Shown: positions 17,172-27,729 of the stretch, in pieces
Layout of the letters: each line of letters opens with the position of its first letter
Position numbering within the stretch: position 1 is the first letter of the stretch
NCBI RefSeq assembly: GCF_033126985.1
Contig: NZ_AP024714.1
Location: forward strand, 1,364,001-1,428,000
DNA length: 64,000 nt
Direction: 5' to 3'
DNA from: Methylomarinovum caldicuralii
GTDB lineage: Bacteria; Pseudomonadota; Gammaproteobacteria; Methylococcales; Methylothermaceae
Notes under the pieces: model-generated
What the model was told of the DNA's origin: nothing
Database searches by the model: none
Seen by the model: only the letters and a program-made list of their open reading frames with translations
Program-made: the position numbers and the translations under genes

Positions 17172-18359
17172 TCAGGCCGCTACTTTAAAACGTCCCACCA
17201 GCGCCTGCAACTGGGCCGCCAGCCGCGCCAGCTGCTCGCCGGCGCCGGCGGTCTGCTCGGCGCCGCCGGCGACGTCGTGGGTGAGGTCGTTGATGGTGAT
17301 GACGTTACGGTTGATCTCTTCCACGGTCACGCTCTGCTGTTCCGCCGCCGCGGCGATCTGGCCGCAGCGCTGGGAGATGCGGTCCACCGAGGCCAGGATT
17401 TCCTTGAGGCTGTCGCCGGCTTGGCGCGCCTGCTCGCTGCTGGCCTCCTCTTCGGTCTTGCCGGCTTGGATGGCTTTGACGGCATCGTCGGCGGCAAGTT
17501 GCAGGCGTTCGATCATGTCCTGGATCTCTCGGGTCGATTCCTGGGTCAGGCTCGCCAGGGTGCGGACTTCGTCGGACACCACCGCGAACCCCCGGCCCTG
17601 TTCGCCGGCACGGGCGGCCTCGATGGCGGCGTTGAGGGCCAGTAGGTTGGTCTGTTCGGCGATGCCCTGGATCACCTCCAGCACCCCCTCGATGGCGGTG
17701 CTGTCGGCCTTGAGGCGGTCGATGACGGTGGCGATCTCGGCGGTGCGGCGGGTCAGGTCGCCGATGCTGTCCAGGGTGCGCTCGAACTCGGCAAAACCGC
17801 TGTGGGCCAGGCGGTCGGTTTCCTCGGAGTCTGCCGCGGTGGCGGTAATTTCCTGGGCAATGTCCTGGATGGTGGTGGTCATTTCCGTCATGGCGCTGGC
17901 CAGCTGGGTGGTCTGGTCGTTCTGACCGGTCACCTGCTGGCGGGTCTGGGTGGTGATGGTGGCCAGCTCCTCGGCGGCCGCCGCCAGTTCCTGGGCGTGC
18001 TGCTGGATTTCCGCCATGGCGCGGTTGACCCGGGTGCAGGCACGGCCGTATTCATTGGCCATCCAGGAAAATTCGTCGTTTCCGGGGAGATCGGGGGTGG
18101 TGGTGAAGTCACCGTAGGCCAAGGCCTTGACCGCCTTGACGATGCGTTCGGCCCGCTCGCTGGCGTGACGGCCGAGGTAAACGGCCAGCCACAGCAGCAC
18201 CACGCTGATGCCGAGGGCGGTGGCGAGGATTTCGCCGGCATCAGCGCCGCCGGAAAGGCGCAAGTTGTTGGCGGCCATCAGGCCGATGCCGAGGATGCTG
18301 ACGCTGACCATCAGCCCCATCTGTTTTCCTAAGGAAAGTTTCTCGATCAGGTGCTTCAT
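17172..18359 (-). CDS. methyl-accepting chemotaxis protein
   Basis: 395 residues. Two close hydrophobic segments (about 15-30 and 45-65) with only a very short loop, so there is no periplasmic ligand domain; then a HAMP-like region and a long helical signalling domain. The tip reads [20 protein letters not shown] region, here [20 protein letters not shown], followed by [20 protein letters not shown], the CheA/CheW contact hairpin. A strong GGAGG ribosome site precedes the ATG. It may sense the membrane or an internal signal such as redox state; no pentapeptide tether is seen at the C-terminus. Confidence 0.92.
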   Translation of the reverse strand: MKHLIEKLSLGKQMGLMVSVSILGIGLMAANNLRLSGGADAGEILATALGISVVLLWLAVYLGRHASERAERIVKAVKALAYGDFTTTPDLPGNDEFSWMANEYGRACTRVNRAMAEIQQHAQELAAAAEELATITTQTRQQVTGQNDQTTQLASAMTEMTTTIQDIAQEITATAADSEETDRLAHSGFAEFERTLDSIGDLTRRTAEIATVIDRLKADSTAIEGVLEVIQGIAEQTNLLALNAAIEAARAGEQGRGFAVVSDEVRTLASLTQESTREIQDMIERLQLAADDAVKAIQAGKTEEEASSEQARQAGDSLKEILASVDRISQRCGQIAAAAEQQSVTVEEINRNVITINDLTHDVAGGAEQTAGAGEQLARLAAQLQALVGRFKVAA

Positions 18360-18538
18360 GGTTGTCCTCCACAAAGGGGTAACGTTGCTGAATCAGGTAA
18401 TATGGTTCTGCGGCAATGGGGGCAGAAGGGAGGAAAACGCCTGCGGGGTGGGGGCAGGTGAACGTCGCGGTGCTACGCCTCGAATAAAAACATAGTCCAA
18501 AAAATCGGTTTTTTTCAGGTCCCATTGAGGAAATAAAC

Positions 18539-19117
18539 ATGTCCAACAACAAAGAAAATGTCTGGTCCCCGACCCTGCGCTGGCTGCACTTTGGCCTGGC
18601 GCTTGCGGTCACCCTGCAACTGTTTCTCAGCCTGGTCATGGAGGAGCCGGGCGAGGCCGAGGGGCTGGAGGCCTGGGCCTTCATGGCCCACGAGCTGTTC
18701 GGCCTGACCGCCTTCGCCCTCGCCCTGCTGCATTGGGGCTGGGTGTTGAGCGGCCACGACGGCGGCTGGCGGCATCTGTTTCCCTGGGACCGGCAGGGGC
18801 GGCAGGCGGTCTGGCGGGAGCTTTCCGGCCTGCTGCGGGGGCGTCTGCCGGAAGGCGGACCGCAGCCCGGCCTGCCGGGACTGGTGGAGGGTGTGGGCCT
18901 GGGGCTGGTGACCCTGCAGGGGGCCAGCGGCTTTGTCATCTTCCTGTTGTTGCCCCCGGAGGGGGAACTGCCGGAGCGCTTCGAGTTCCTGAGCGAGCTG
19001 CACGAGGCGTGCGGCAGCGGCGTGTGGATTTACTGGTTCGGCCATGTGGGCATGGCGCTGTTGCACCGGCTCCGGGGCGATGCGGTGGTGGCGCGGATTT
19101 CGCCTTTCAAGTCCTAG
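18539..19117 (+). CDS. bacterial cytochrome b561-type membrane protein
   Basis: 192 residues with four hydrophobic segments. Histidines in the helices (LRWLHFGLAL, FMAHELFGLTAF, LSELHEACGSGVW, WFGHVGMALLH) are placed as axial ligands for two b hemes, as in the prokaryotic b561/DUF4405-like family. It transfers electrons between quinol and a periplasmic acceptor or cytochrome c. AGGAAA 5 bases before the ATG is the ribosome site. The 180 bases upstream separate it from the divergent chemotaxis gene and include an AT-rich stretch at 18485-18515 with runs of A and T, but I see no clear promoter. Confidence 0.85.
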   Translation: MSNNKENVWSPTLRWLHFGLALAVTLQLFLSLVMEEPGEAEGLEAWAFMAHELFGLTAFALALLHWGWVLSGHDGGWRHLFPWDRQGRQAVWRELSGLLRGRLPEGGPQPGLPGLVEGVGLGLVTLQGASGFVIFLLLPPEGELPERFEFLSELHEACGSGVWIYWFGHVGMALLHRLRGDAVVARISPFKS

Positions 19118-19122
19118 CAGTG

Positions 19123-19227
19123 GATGCAGGGGGTAGTCCATCCGGGGGACGCCGTGAATACATCCCTGTAGGCTTGACGGCGGCCGTCCAGGCCGCCGAC
19201 ACACCCGGATGGACTACCCCCTGCATC
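19123..19227. repeat. 105-bp hairpin element (REP-like) between convergent genes
   Basis: Arms at 19123-19146 and 19204-19227 are perfect 24-base inverted repeats of each other. Inside, GGCGGCC at 19179-19185 and GGCCGCC at 19191-19197 form a second hairpin with a 5-base loop. The inner sequence CGTGAATACATCCCTGTAGG followed by the GGCGGCC hairpin resembles dispersed intergenic repeats found in several gammaproteobacteria; that recollection needs a search. It begins 5 bases after the b561 stop and ends 8 bases before the queG stop, so it may act as a two-way terminator. Confidence 0.75.
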
Positions 19228-19235
19228 GTTCCCGG

Positions 19236-20309
19236 TTAGGCGTTGCCGATTTGGTGGTGGCGCGCCAGCGCCCAGCGGACGTGCTCGCGCACCAGGGGGG
19301 AGGGGTGGTCCAGGCGGGCTTTAAGGGCGGTGACGATTTCCGGGCCGGTGGGAGCGTTTCCCATCGCGACGGCGAGGTTGCGGAGCCAGCGTTCGTGGCC
19401 CAGGCGGCGGATGGCCGAGCCCTCGGTCTTGTGCAGGAACGTGGTTTCGTCCCAGGCGAACAGTTCGGTCAGGGTGGCCCGGTCGAGGCGGTGGCGGGGG
19501 AGGAAATCGGCCTCCGCCGTCGGCCGGGCGCGGCGGTTCCAGGGGCAGACCAGCTGGCAGTCGTCGCAGCCGTAGATACGGTTGCCGATCAGGGGGCGCA
19601 GTGCCTCCGGGATCGGTCCGTGCAGCTCGATGGTGAGGTAGGAGATGCAGCGGCGGGCGTCGAGCCGGTAGGGGGCGACGATGGCGCCGGTGGGACAGAT
19701 GTCGATACAGGCGCGGCAGCTGCCGCAGTGGCTTTTCTCCTGCGGCGGATCGACCGGAAGCGGCAGGTCGGTGTAGATTTCTCCCAGGAAGAACCAGGAC
19801 CCCTGCCTGAAGGCGATCAGGTTGGTATGCTTGCCCTGCCAGCCGAGGCCGGCCTTCTGCGCCAAGGGTTTTTCCAGCACCGGGGCGCTGTCGCAGAAGA
19901 CCCGGTAACCGAAAGGGCCGATTTCCTGTTCGATGCGCCGGGCCAGCTGCTGCAGGCGCTTGCGGATCAGTTTGTGGTAGTCGCGTCCCAGGGCGTAGCG
20001 GGCGATGTAGGCGCGGTGGGTATTGCGCAGGTTTTCCCATAGGGCGTCGTGGGGCTGGGGCAGGTAGTCCATGCGCGCGGAGATCACCCGCACCGTGCCC
20101 GGCACCAGTTCCGCCGGGCGGGTGCGCTTGCGGCCGTGGCGGGCCATGTAGTCCATCTCCCCGTGGAAACCGGCCGCCAGCCAGGCGTTGAAATCGGCCT
20201 CTGCCGCGCCCAGGTCGGTGTCGGTGATGCCGACGGCCTGAAACCCCAGTTCCCGGCCCCAGGTTTTGATGTCCCCGGCCAGTCGTTTCAGGTCGATGTC
20301 GCAAGGCAT
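19236..20309 (-). CDS. queG: epoxyqueuosine reductase
   Basis: 357 residues. Reduces epoxyqueuosine to queuosine in tRNA, using cobalamin and two [4Fe-4S] clusters. The ferredoxin-like part shows CGSCRACIDICPTGAIVAPY and the second set CDDCQLVCPWNR. The N-terminal half has the DUF1730 sequence GFHGEMDYMARHGRKR and the C-terminus a HEAT-like repeat (LGHERWLRNLAVAMGN). Cytoplasmic. The gene is divergent from nnr with a 60-base gap, an arrangement seen in many Proteobacteria where queG lies beside nnr-tsaE. Confidence 0.95.
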   Translation of the reverse strand: MPCDIDLKRLAGDIKTWGRELGFQAVGITDTDLGAAEADFNAWLAAGFHGEMDYMARHGRKRTRPAELVPGTVRVISARMDYLPQPHDALWENLRNTHRAYIARYALGRDYHKLIRKRLQQLARRIEQEIGPFGYRVFCDSAPVLEKPLAQKAGLGWQGKHTNLIAFRQGSWFFLGEIYTDLPLPVDPPQEKSHCGSCRACIDICPTGAIVAPYRLDARRCISYLTIELHGPIPEALRPLIGNRIYGCDDCQLVCPWNRRARPTAEADFLPRHRLDRATLTELFAWDETTFLHKTEGSAIRRLGHERWLRNLAVAMGNAPTGPEIVTALKARLDHPSPLVREHVRWALARHHQIGNA

Positions 20310-20369
20310 TTGGACAACAGGCGGATTTGCCGGACAATGGTGGCGGGAAGGAAAACAGGGAGCAGGTGA

Positions 20370-21854
20370 ATGACGATTGTAACCCAGGATCTACCGCAAG
20401 CATTGTATCGGGCCGCGCAGGTCCGCGCCATGGATCGGTATGCCATCGACACGCTGGGCATTCCCGGCTGGGTGCTGATGCAGCGGGCCGGTGCTGCGGC
20501 CTTCCAGGTGTTGCGCCGGCATTGGCCCGAGGCGCGGCGTATCGCCGTACTGTGCGGCGGCGGCAACAACGGCGGTGACGGCTATGTGGTCGCCCGCCAG
20601 GCCCTCGACCACGGCATCGAGGCGACCGTGTTCGCCCTGAGCCCGCCGGACGGCCTCCAGGGCGACGCCCGGCGGGCGTTCGAGGCCTACAGGGAGGCGG
20701 GCGGTCGGGTGGAGACCGGCCTGCCGGCGCAGCGGGAAGGTTTCGACGTGGCGGTCGATGCCCTGCTCGGCACCGGCCTCGACCGCGAGGTGAGCGGGCG
20801 TTACGCCGACGCCATCGGGTGGTTGCAGGCGTTTACAGGCGGGGTGCTGGCAGTGGACGTTCCCTCCGGTCTAAACGCCGACACCGGCGCGGTGATGGGC
20901 TGTGCGGTGCGGGCCGATGCCACCGTCACCTTCATCGGCCTCAAGTGCGGCCTGTTCACCGGCGAGGGGCCGGCCTGCAGCGGTGCGGTGTGGTATGCCG
21001 ATCTGGCGGTGCCGCAGGCGGTGCTGGAATCCCAGCCGCCGGCGGCGCAACTGTGGCGGGACTACCGCAATCTGCTGCCGCCGCGCCGGGCCACGGCCCA
21101 CAAGGGGCATTTCGGCCACGTGCTGGTGGTGGGCGGCGATGCCGGATTCACCGGCGCGGTGCGGATGGCGGCCGAGGCCGCCGCCCGGGTCGGGGCCGGG
21201 CTGGTGACCGTGGCGACCCGGGCCTCCCACGCCGCCTATCTCAATGTCAACCGCCCGGAGATTATGTGCCACGGGGTGGAAACCCCCACCGAGCTGCAGA
21301 CCCTGTTGGGCCGGGCCACGGTGGTGGCCGTCGGTCCGGGGCTGGGGCAGTCGGGCTGGGCCCGCAGCCTGCTGCAGGCGTGCTGCGACAGCGGGTTGCC
21401 GATGATCGCCGATGCCGACGCGCTCAATCTCCTGGCGCAGAATCCCAAGGTGCGGGAGAACTGGATGCTCACCCCCCATCCCGGTGAGGCCGCCCGTCTG
21501 CTGGGGACGACTGCGGCGGAGATTCAGCAGGACCGTTTCGCCGCGCTGGCGGCGATCACGGAGAAATACGGCGGGATCTGCGTGCTCAAGGGGGCCGGCA
21601 CGCTGGTGGGCGGCAACGGTCAGCTTCCCGGTGTCTGCGCCCTGGGCAATCCCGGTATGGCTTCCGGCGGCATGGGGGACGTCCTCACCGGCACCCTGGC
21701 CGGGCTGGTGGCGCAACAGCTGCCGCTGCCGCAGGCGGCGGAGATGGGCGTCTGTCTCCATGCAGCGGCCGCCGATGCCGCCGCCGGGGAAGGACAGCGG
21801 GGTATGCTGGCGGGAGATCTGATGCCGTGGCTGCGACGACTGGTCAACGCCTGA
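20370..21854 (+). CDS. nnr: bifunctional NAD(P)H-hydrate epimerase/dehydratase
   Basis: 494 residues. The N-terminal YjeF epimerase domain (about 10-215) carries CGGGNNGGDGYVVAR and the C-terminal ribokinase-like dehydratase domain (about 225-490) carries KGHFGHVLVVGGDAGFTGA, LTPHPGEAARLL and NPGMASGGMGDVLTG. It repairs hydrated NADH and NADPH. Its end overlaps tsaE by 28 bases, so the two are probably co-translated. The ATG is preceded by GGGAGCAGG. Confidence 0.95.
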   Translation: MTIVTQDLPQALYRAAQVRAMDRYAIDTLGIPGWVLMQRAGAAAFQVLRRHWPEARRIAVLCGGGNNGGDGYVVARQALDHGIEATVFALSPPDGLQGDARRAFEAYREAGGRVETGLPAQREGFDVAVDALLGTGLDREVSGRYADAIGWLQAFTGGVLAVDVPSGLNADTGAVMGCAVRADATVTFIGLKCGLFTGEGPACSGAVWYADLAVPQAVLESQPPAAQLWRDYRNLLPPRRATAHKGHFGHVLVVGGDAGFTGAVRMAAEAAARVGAGLVTVATRASHAAYLNVNRPEIMCHGVETPTELQTLLGRATVVAVGPGLGQSGWARSLLQACCDSGLPMIADADALNLLAQNPKVRENWMLTPHPGEAARLLGTTAAEIQQDRFAALAAITEKYGGICVLKGAGTLVGGNGQLPGVCALGNPGMASGGMGDVLTGTLAGLVAQQLPLPQAAEMGVCLHAAAADAAAGEGQRGMLAGDLMPWLRRLVNA

Positions 21855-22294
21855 GCGCATTTCTGCCCGATCCGGAGGCGACCGCGGCCTTCGGCAAGCG
21901 CCTGGCCCGCTGTCTCGAGGCCGGCGTGGTGGTCTATTTGGAGGGGCCGCTGGGGGCGGGCAAGACCACCCTGGTGCGGGCGCTGCTCTCCGACCGCGGC
22001 TATCGGGGGCGGGTCAAAAGTCCGACTTACACCCTGGTGGAAACCTACCCCGGGGTGGTCCATCTCGACCTCTACCGCCTGGCCGATCCCGAGGAGCTGG
22101 AGTGGCTGGGGGTCCGCGACTATCTGGACGGGGAGACGATCGTGCTGGCCGAGTGGGCGGAAAAGGGGCGGGGGGTGCTGCCGCCGCCGGATCTGGTGGT
22201 GCGCCTGACGCCCGAAGGGGAGGGGCGGCGGGTGACGGTGACGGCGGCAGGGCCGAAGGGGGAACCCATCCTCCGGTGTCTGGCTCAAATCTGA
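21827..22294 (+). CDS. tsaE: tRNA threonylcarbamoyladenosine biosynthesis ATPase TsaE
   Basis: 155 residues from a GTG start. The P-loop GPLGAGKTTLVRALL is at about 40-54, followed by SPTYTLVETY and HLDLYRLADPEELEWLG, the TsaE signature. It works with TsaB and TsaD to make the t6A37 modification of ANN-decoding tRNAs. GGGAG lies 10 bases before the GTG, inside the nnr coding sequence. Slight length excess at the N-terminus compared with the family is possible. Confidence 0.94.
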   Translation: MAATTGQRLSAFLPDPEATAAFGKRLARCLEAGVVVYLEGPLGAGKTTLVRALLSDRGYRGRVKSPTYTLVETYPGVVHLDLYRLADPEELEWLGVRDYLDGETIVLAEWAEKGRGVLPPPDLVVRLTPEGEGRRVTVTAAGPKGEPILRCLAQI

Positions 22295-22337
22295 TAAAAT
22301 CGCTCAGGTTTTAATCGTCAGTTTCAGAGGTTTTTCC

Positions 22338-22664
22338 ATGGACGTCAAAGAGCGGATTGAAGCGCAACTCAAGTCCCATCCCGTCATCCTTTACATGAAA
22401 GGCACCCCCGACTTTCCCCAGTGCGGCTTTTCCGGCCGGGCGGTGGAAATCCTCAACGCCTGCGGCGTGCCCTACGCCTACGTCAACATCCTCGAGGATC
22501 CGGAGCTGCGCGAGGCCCTGAAGGAATATGCCAACTGGCCCACCTATCCGCAGCTGTACGTCAAGGGCCAGCTGGTGGGCGGCTGCGACATCATGATGCA
22601 GCTGTACGAGAGCGGCGAGCTGAAGAAAATGCTGGAGGAGGCCGGCGCCGCCAAAACCGAGTGA
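22338..22664 (+). CDS. grxD: monothiol glutaredoxin, CGFS type
   Basis: 108 residues. The active site is CGFS at residues 29-32 within MKGTPDFPQCGFSGRAVEIL, with WPTYPQLYVKGQLVGGCDI downstream binding glutathione. Members of this class carry a [2Fe-2S] cluster shared between two subunits and help deliver iron-sulfur clusters. A TTTTTCC-containing leader separates it from tsaE by 43 bases; there is no obvious strong ribosome site apart from AGAGG about 8 bases upstream. Confidence 0.96.
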   Translation: MDVKERIEAQLKSHPVILYMKGTPDFPQCGFSGRAVEILNACGVPYAYVNILEDPELREALKEYANWPTYPQLYVKGQLVGGCDIMMQLYESGELKKMLEEAGAAKTE

Positions 22665-22671
22665 CGCCGGT

Positions 22672-23175
22672 TCAAGGCTCCAGCAGCGGGGCCACGATCG
22701 CCGCGAAGGCTTCCTCGTCGAACACGCCCACCCGGCTGAAGACGAGGCGGCCGTCGCGACCGATCACCACCGTATAAGGCAACACCCCGGCCCGGTCGCC
22801 CCATTGCTGCAGCAACGCCGTCGCCTGCTCCACCGGGCTGTGCAGGACGGGATAGGGTATTTCCAGGGTGCGGGCCACGTTGGCCAGTTTCCTGGGATTG
22901 TCGAGGCCGACGCCGATCACCTGCAGCCCCCTGGAACCGTAACGGCGCTGGAATTCGGCCAGATGGGGCAGCTCGGTCAGGCACGGTCCGCACCAGCTGG
23001 CCCAGAAGTTGAGCAGGATGACCTTGCCGTGCCAGTCGTAGAGGCTGTGGCGCCGTCCCTGAAGGTCGGGCAGGACCAGCGGCGGCAGATCCCAGGCGTT
23101 GGCGGCCGCCGGCGCCCCCGGCCCGAAGGCCAGGAGCGCCAGCAGCAGGATCAGCTTACGGTGCCAGGCCCGCAT
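22672..23175 (-). CDS. TlpA/ResA-like periplasmic thiol-disulfide oxidoreductase
   Basis: 167 residues with a signal peptide or anchor (LILLLALLAFGPGAPAAANA). The thioredoxin active site is WCGPC in NFWASWCGPCLTELPHLAEF at about residues 58-77. AhpC/TSA-Redoxin fold. It overlaps the upstream di-heme cytochrome gene by 20 bases and is last in the ba3 oxidase operon, so reduction of heme-binding or CuA cysteines during cytochrome or oxidase maturation is a reasonable inference. Confidence 0.88.
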   Translation of the reverse strand: MRAWHRKLILLLALLAFGPGAPAAANAWDLPPLVLPDLQGRRHSLYDWHGKVILLNFWASWCGPCLTELPHLAEFQRRYGSRGLQVIGVGLDNPRKLANVARTLEIPYPVLHSPVEQATALLQQWGDRAGVLPYTVVIGRDGRLVFSRVGVFDEEAFAAIVAPLLEP

Positions 23176-23806
23176 AGTAGGATGCCAGCCGCTCGATTTC
23201 CGCGTCGGTGAGCTGCTGCGCGATCAGGCGCATGCGGCTGTAGATGTCGTTGTGGCGCGCGCCGCTCTTGTAAGCCTTGAGGGTCTGTTCCAGGTAAGCC
23301 TGCGACTGGCCGGAGATGCGTGGCGTGTCGATCATTTCCCCCTGACCGTGTTCGCCGTGGCAGACCCGGCAGGGGGGAATGATGCGCTTGCTGTCGCCGT
23401 GATTGATCAGGGCCATGACATCGGCGAAATCGCCGCCCTTGCCGGCCGCTTCGGCAGGTGGCTGGCGGCTGTAGAACGCCGCCAGATCGGCCATGTCCTG
23501 TTCCGACAGGCCGGCGGCGAAAGCCTGCATCATCGGGTTTTCCCGGCTGCCGTCCTTGTAGTCGTGCAGTTGCCGGTACAGATAGGTCGCCAGCTGACCG
23601 GCCAGGTTGGGAAAGATCGGATTGGCACTGATGCCTTTGTCCCCGTGACAGCCGGCGCAACGTTGCGACAGTTCCCGGCCCCGTTCAGGGTTGCCGCTCT
23701 CGACGGTTTCCAGGGTTTCCTCGGTCCAGGCGATTTGGGTCGAGGGGCCGGCTTGGAGGGCGGTGGCCAGCAGCAGGGTGCCCACTCCAACGATCCATCG
23801 GTTCAT
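23156..23806 (-). CDS. di-heme class I cytochrome c (c4-like)
   Basis: 216 residues with a signal peptide. Two similar cytochrome domains: CAGCH at about residue 50 (sequence RCAGCHGDKGIS) and CRVCH at about 144 (PPCRVCHGEHGQG). The spacing and the FPNLAGQ and PRISGQSQAYLEQ motifs fit the cytochrome c4 family. The start is 2 bases after the oxidase subunit I stop (minus strand), so it probably donates electrons to that oxidase. It overlaps the TlpA-like gene by 20 bases. Confidence 0.9.
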   Translation of the reverse strand: MNRWIVGVGTLLLATALQAGPSTQIAWTEETLETVESGNPERGRELSQRCAGCHGDKGISANPIFPNLAGQLATYLYRQLHDYKDGSRENPMMQAFAAGLSEQDMADLAAFYSRQPPAEAAGKGGDFADVMALINHGDSKRIIPPCRVCHGEHGQGEMIDTPRISGQSQAYLEQTLKAYKSGARHNDIYSRMRLIAQQLTDAEIERLASYYAGLAP

Positions 23807-23807
23807 G

Positions 23808-25426
<1,619 letters not shown>

Positions 25427-25430
<4 letters not shown>

Positions 25431-25942
25431 GATTCACCTCCCTTGGGGTGCTGCTTTTCCCAGGTCTGCCTGGCCACTACGGTGACCTTGCTCCACATGT
25501 AGTCGTGACCGAGGCCGCAGTATTCGTTGCACAGCATCGGATAGTCCCCGGGCTTGGGGAAGGTGGTGGTCACCTCGGCCACGTAGCCGGGCACCACCAT
25601 GGTGCTCATGTTGGTCATGGGCATGTGCACCCCGTGGAGCACGTCGATGCTGGCCCAGCGGAAGGTGATGGGAGTATCGGCCGGAACGGTGATGTGGCGG
25701 GGAAAGAAACCGTAGCGGCCCGCCACCATGATGACTGTGATACGGCCGTCCGGCTGGATGTGGACGCCCAGGTTGTCCTCGGCGAACTCCTCACTCAGGT
25801 GCAGCCTGGCCGGATCGATGGTCTCGACGTTGCTGGGCGGTTTGATGCCCACGGCGAGGGAGATGAAGATCGAGCCCAAAAAAAGGGCGACCATCCCCAG
25901 GGCGATATAGAGCCATTTTTTCTCCAACGGATCGATATGCAT
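25427..25942 (-). CDS. cbaB: ba3-type cytochrome c oxidase subunit II
   Basis: 171 residues: one N-terminal membrane helix (about 12-32), then a cupredoxin domain facing the periplasm. The CuA site is CNEYCGLGHDYMW (two Cys, His, Met) with the partner His in VLHGVHMP. The short length and single helix are usual for B-family oxidases. The subunit I gene follows with a 4-base overlap and the small subunit gene precedes it by 8 bases. Confidence 0.94.
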
Positions 25943-25950
25943 GGCTCACC

Positions 25951-26100
25951 TCACTGGACGAAGCCGCGGGGGATGAAGACGCCGAAATACAGGAATACCC
26001 AGGCGACGGCCATGCCCGCCGCGACGATGAGCATGAGCGCCCAGGTGCCCTTGGGCGGGGATTCGAGAATTTCGCGTTTTTCTTCGTCGGATACCGGCAT
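25951..26100 (-). CDS. cbaD: small single-helix oxidase subunit (subunit IIa-like)
   Basis: 49 residues: a charged N-terminus (PVSDEEKREILESPPKG) and one membrane helix (TWALMLIVAAGMAVAWVFLYF, shown in part as TWALMLIVAAGMAVAWVFL). A GGAGG ribosome site lies 8 bases before the ATG. In Thermus-type ba3 oxidases a one-helix subunit IIa is encoded just before subunit II, the same arrangement as here, and this drives the call rather than strong sequence similarity. Confidence 0.75.
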   Translation of the reverse strand: MPVSDEEKREILESPPKGTWALMLIVAAGMAVAWVFLYFGVFIPRGFVQ

Positions 26101-26287
26101 GGCATAACCTCCATCGTGATTGTGTTCAGGGTCACTTTCTGAATTATTATTAAACTCTAATGCTTTGGCAAGCCCGTTTTTCAATTCTAGCGGAATGGCT
26201 GAGGGGGTTGGCGCGATTTTGACGCAGGGCAAAATTCGAATCCCGCTGATGCGGTATCATCAAACCTTTTTGAACCAAGGAGATGCT

Positions 26288-26533
26288 ATGCTTGGTGAAC
26301 ACCACGATCTGGTCCACGAGTTTCCTGAATTTCGCGACCAGATTCATGCGCTGAAGGTTTCCAACAGCCATTTTGCCCGCCTGTTCGACGAATACCACCA
26401 GCTTGACCGTCAGATCCGCCGGATCGAACAGCAGGTGGAAACCGCGTCGGATGAATACGCCGAAACTCTGAAGAGACACCGCCTGCAGCTGAAGGACGAA
26501 CTCTATCGCATGCTGCGCCAGGCGGTCGCCTGA
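26288..26533 (+). CDS. DUF465/YdcH-family small protein
   Basis: 81 residues, almost wholly helical, with the family sequence [20 protein letters not shown] and the C-terminal [17 protein letters not shown]. The function is unknown. AAGGAG sits 6 bases before the ATG, deciding the start over the upstream open frame. It is divergent from the oxidase operon (187-base gap, in which I find no clear promoter) and precedes sodB by 103 bases. Confidence 0.85.
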   Translation: MLGEHHDLVHEFPEFRDQIHALKVSNSHFARLFDEYHQLDRQIRRIEQQVETASDEYAETLKRHRLQLKDELYRMLRQAVA

Positions 26534-26636
26534 CGGCTTTATTCGGGGGCACGGCAGTGCTAAAGTAAGCGATTCCGAGCATCACGCTGGGGAATTCCTG
26601 AACGTGAAGAACAACCCAATCAGAAGGAGTCGCTCA

Positions 26637-27215
26637 ATGAAACACGAACTACCCCCGTTGCCGTATCCGATGGACGCCCTGGAGCCTTACATCTCCAAGG
26701 AAACCCTGGAATACCACTACGGCAAGCACCACAAGGCCTACGTGGACAACCTCAACAACCTCATCCAGGGCACCGAGTTTGAAAACATGAGCCTGGAGGA
26801 AATCATCCTCAAGGCATCCGGGCCGATCTTCAACAACGCTGCCCAGGTCTGGAATCACACCTTCTACTGGAACAGCCTGGCACCCAACGCAGGCGGGGCG
26901 CCGAGCGGGGCGATCGCCGACGCCATCGACCGTGACTTCGGCTCCTTCGACGCCTTCAAGGAAGCCTTCTCCAAGGCGGCGGTGACCCTGTTCGGTTCCG
27001 GCTGGGCCTGGCTGGTGCTCAACGGCGACAAGCTGGAAATCGTCCAGACCCAGAATGCCGGCAATCCCATGACCGACAACAAGAAGCCGATCCTGACCTG
27101 CGACGTCTGGGAGCACGCCTACTACATCGACTATCGCAACGCCCGTCCCAAATACGTCGAAAACTTCTGGAATCTGGTGAACTGGTCGTTCGCCAACCAG
27201 AATCTGACCGGCTGA
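26637..27215 (+). CDS. sodB: iron superoxide dismutase
   Basis: 192 residues. Metal ligands are His27 (in [13 protein letters not shown]), His73 (in [10 protein letters not shown]), Asp155 and His159 (in [12 protein letters not shown]). The sequences [16 protein letters not shown] and GSGWAWLV indicate the Fe rather than the Mn type. Cytoplasmic; converts superoxide to O2 and hydrogen peroxide. AAGGAG 7 bases before the ATG sets the start 11 codons inside the longest frame. An intrinsic terminator follows. Confidence 0.96.
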   Translation: MKHELPPLPYPMDALEPYISKETLEYHYGKHHKAYVDNLNNLIQGTEFENMSLEEIILKASGPIFNNAAQVWNHTFYWNSLAPNAGGAPSGAIADAIDRDFGSFDAFKEAFSKAAVTLFGSGWAWLVLNGDKLEIVQTQNAGNPMTDNKKPILTCDVWEHAYYIDYRNARPKYVENFWNLVNWSFANQNLTG

Positions 27216-27241
27216 GCGTCTTCCTGAAAACGCTTCGAGCG

Positions 27242-27266
27242 CGCCCCCGTTCCGGGGGCGTTTTCA
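27242..27266 (+). terminator. intrinsic terminator after sodB
   Basis: CGCCCCCG and CGGGGGCG pair over a 3-base loop and are followed by TTTTCATTT. Confidence 0.88.
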
Positions 27267-27350
27267 TTTGCAAACGGGCCTGCTTGGCCTATGGTTAAGA
27301 AAGGTGCCGCTTGCCAGCGGTGGGAAGAGAACCGGTTAGGAGAGGAATGG

Positions 27351-27722
27351 ATGAACAAGAAGCGCTGGCGCGTCCTGGCGGGCGTGGTTCTGATCTGTCT
27401 GGCAGCTCAAACCCAAGCCGGAGACAGTTACGGTGAGAAGGTGGGACGCAAGCTGGGGATCGGCCTGGCCAATATCGCCACCTCCTGGATAGAGATCCCC
27501 AAATGCATCATCAACGATTACAACCGCAGCCACTTTTTCTTCGGAATCGCCGGCGGGACGGTGCAGGGGCTGATCAATACCGGCGGCCGGGTGCTCACCG
27601 GGGTGCTGGACGTCGTCACCTTCCCGCTGCCGACCAGGCCGATTCCCCAGCCGCCGCTGGTGTGGCAGAACTTCGACAGCGACACGCACTACGGCGAGGT
27701 CTTCCGTCTGGAGCTGGACTGA
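27351..27722 (+). CDS. exosortase system-associated protein, TIGR04073-like
   Basis: 123 residues with a signal peptide (WRVLAGVVLICLAAQTQA). The mature part, KLGIGLANIATSWIEIPKCI followed by GIAGGTVQGLINTGGRVLTG and DVVTFPLPTRP, matches my recollection of the TIGR04073 family found in genomes with exosortase/PEP-CTERM sorting. No exosortase or EpsI gene is in the window. GGAGAGG lies 5-11 bases before the chosen ATG. Probably periplasmic or outer-membrane associated; the molecular role is not known. Confidence 0.8.
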   Translation: MNKKRWRVLAGVVLICLAAQTQAGDSYGEKVGRKLGIGLANIATSWIEIPKCIINDYNRSHFFFGIAGGTVQGLINTGGRVLTGVLDVVTFPLPTRPIPQPPLVWQNFDSDTHYGEVFRLELD

Positions 27723-27729
27723 GGCGTTT

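Noticed and set aside
26188-26260. Possible tRNA (GGAATGGCTGAGGGGG start and an ATTCGAATCCC T-loop-like stretch)
   Set aside because: The acceptor ends do not pair, no anticodon arm folds, and there is no CCA end; it reads as the leader of the DUF465 gene.
26101-26287. Divergent promoters between the oxidase operon and the DUF465 gene
   Set aside because: AT-rich hexamers exist (for example TTTAAT on the minus strand) but none has a partner hexamer at 16-18 bases.
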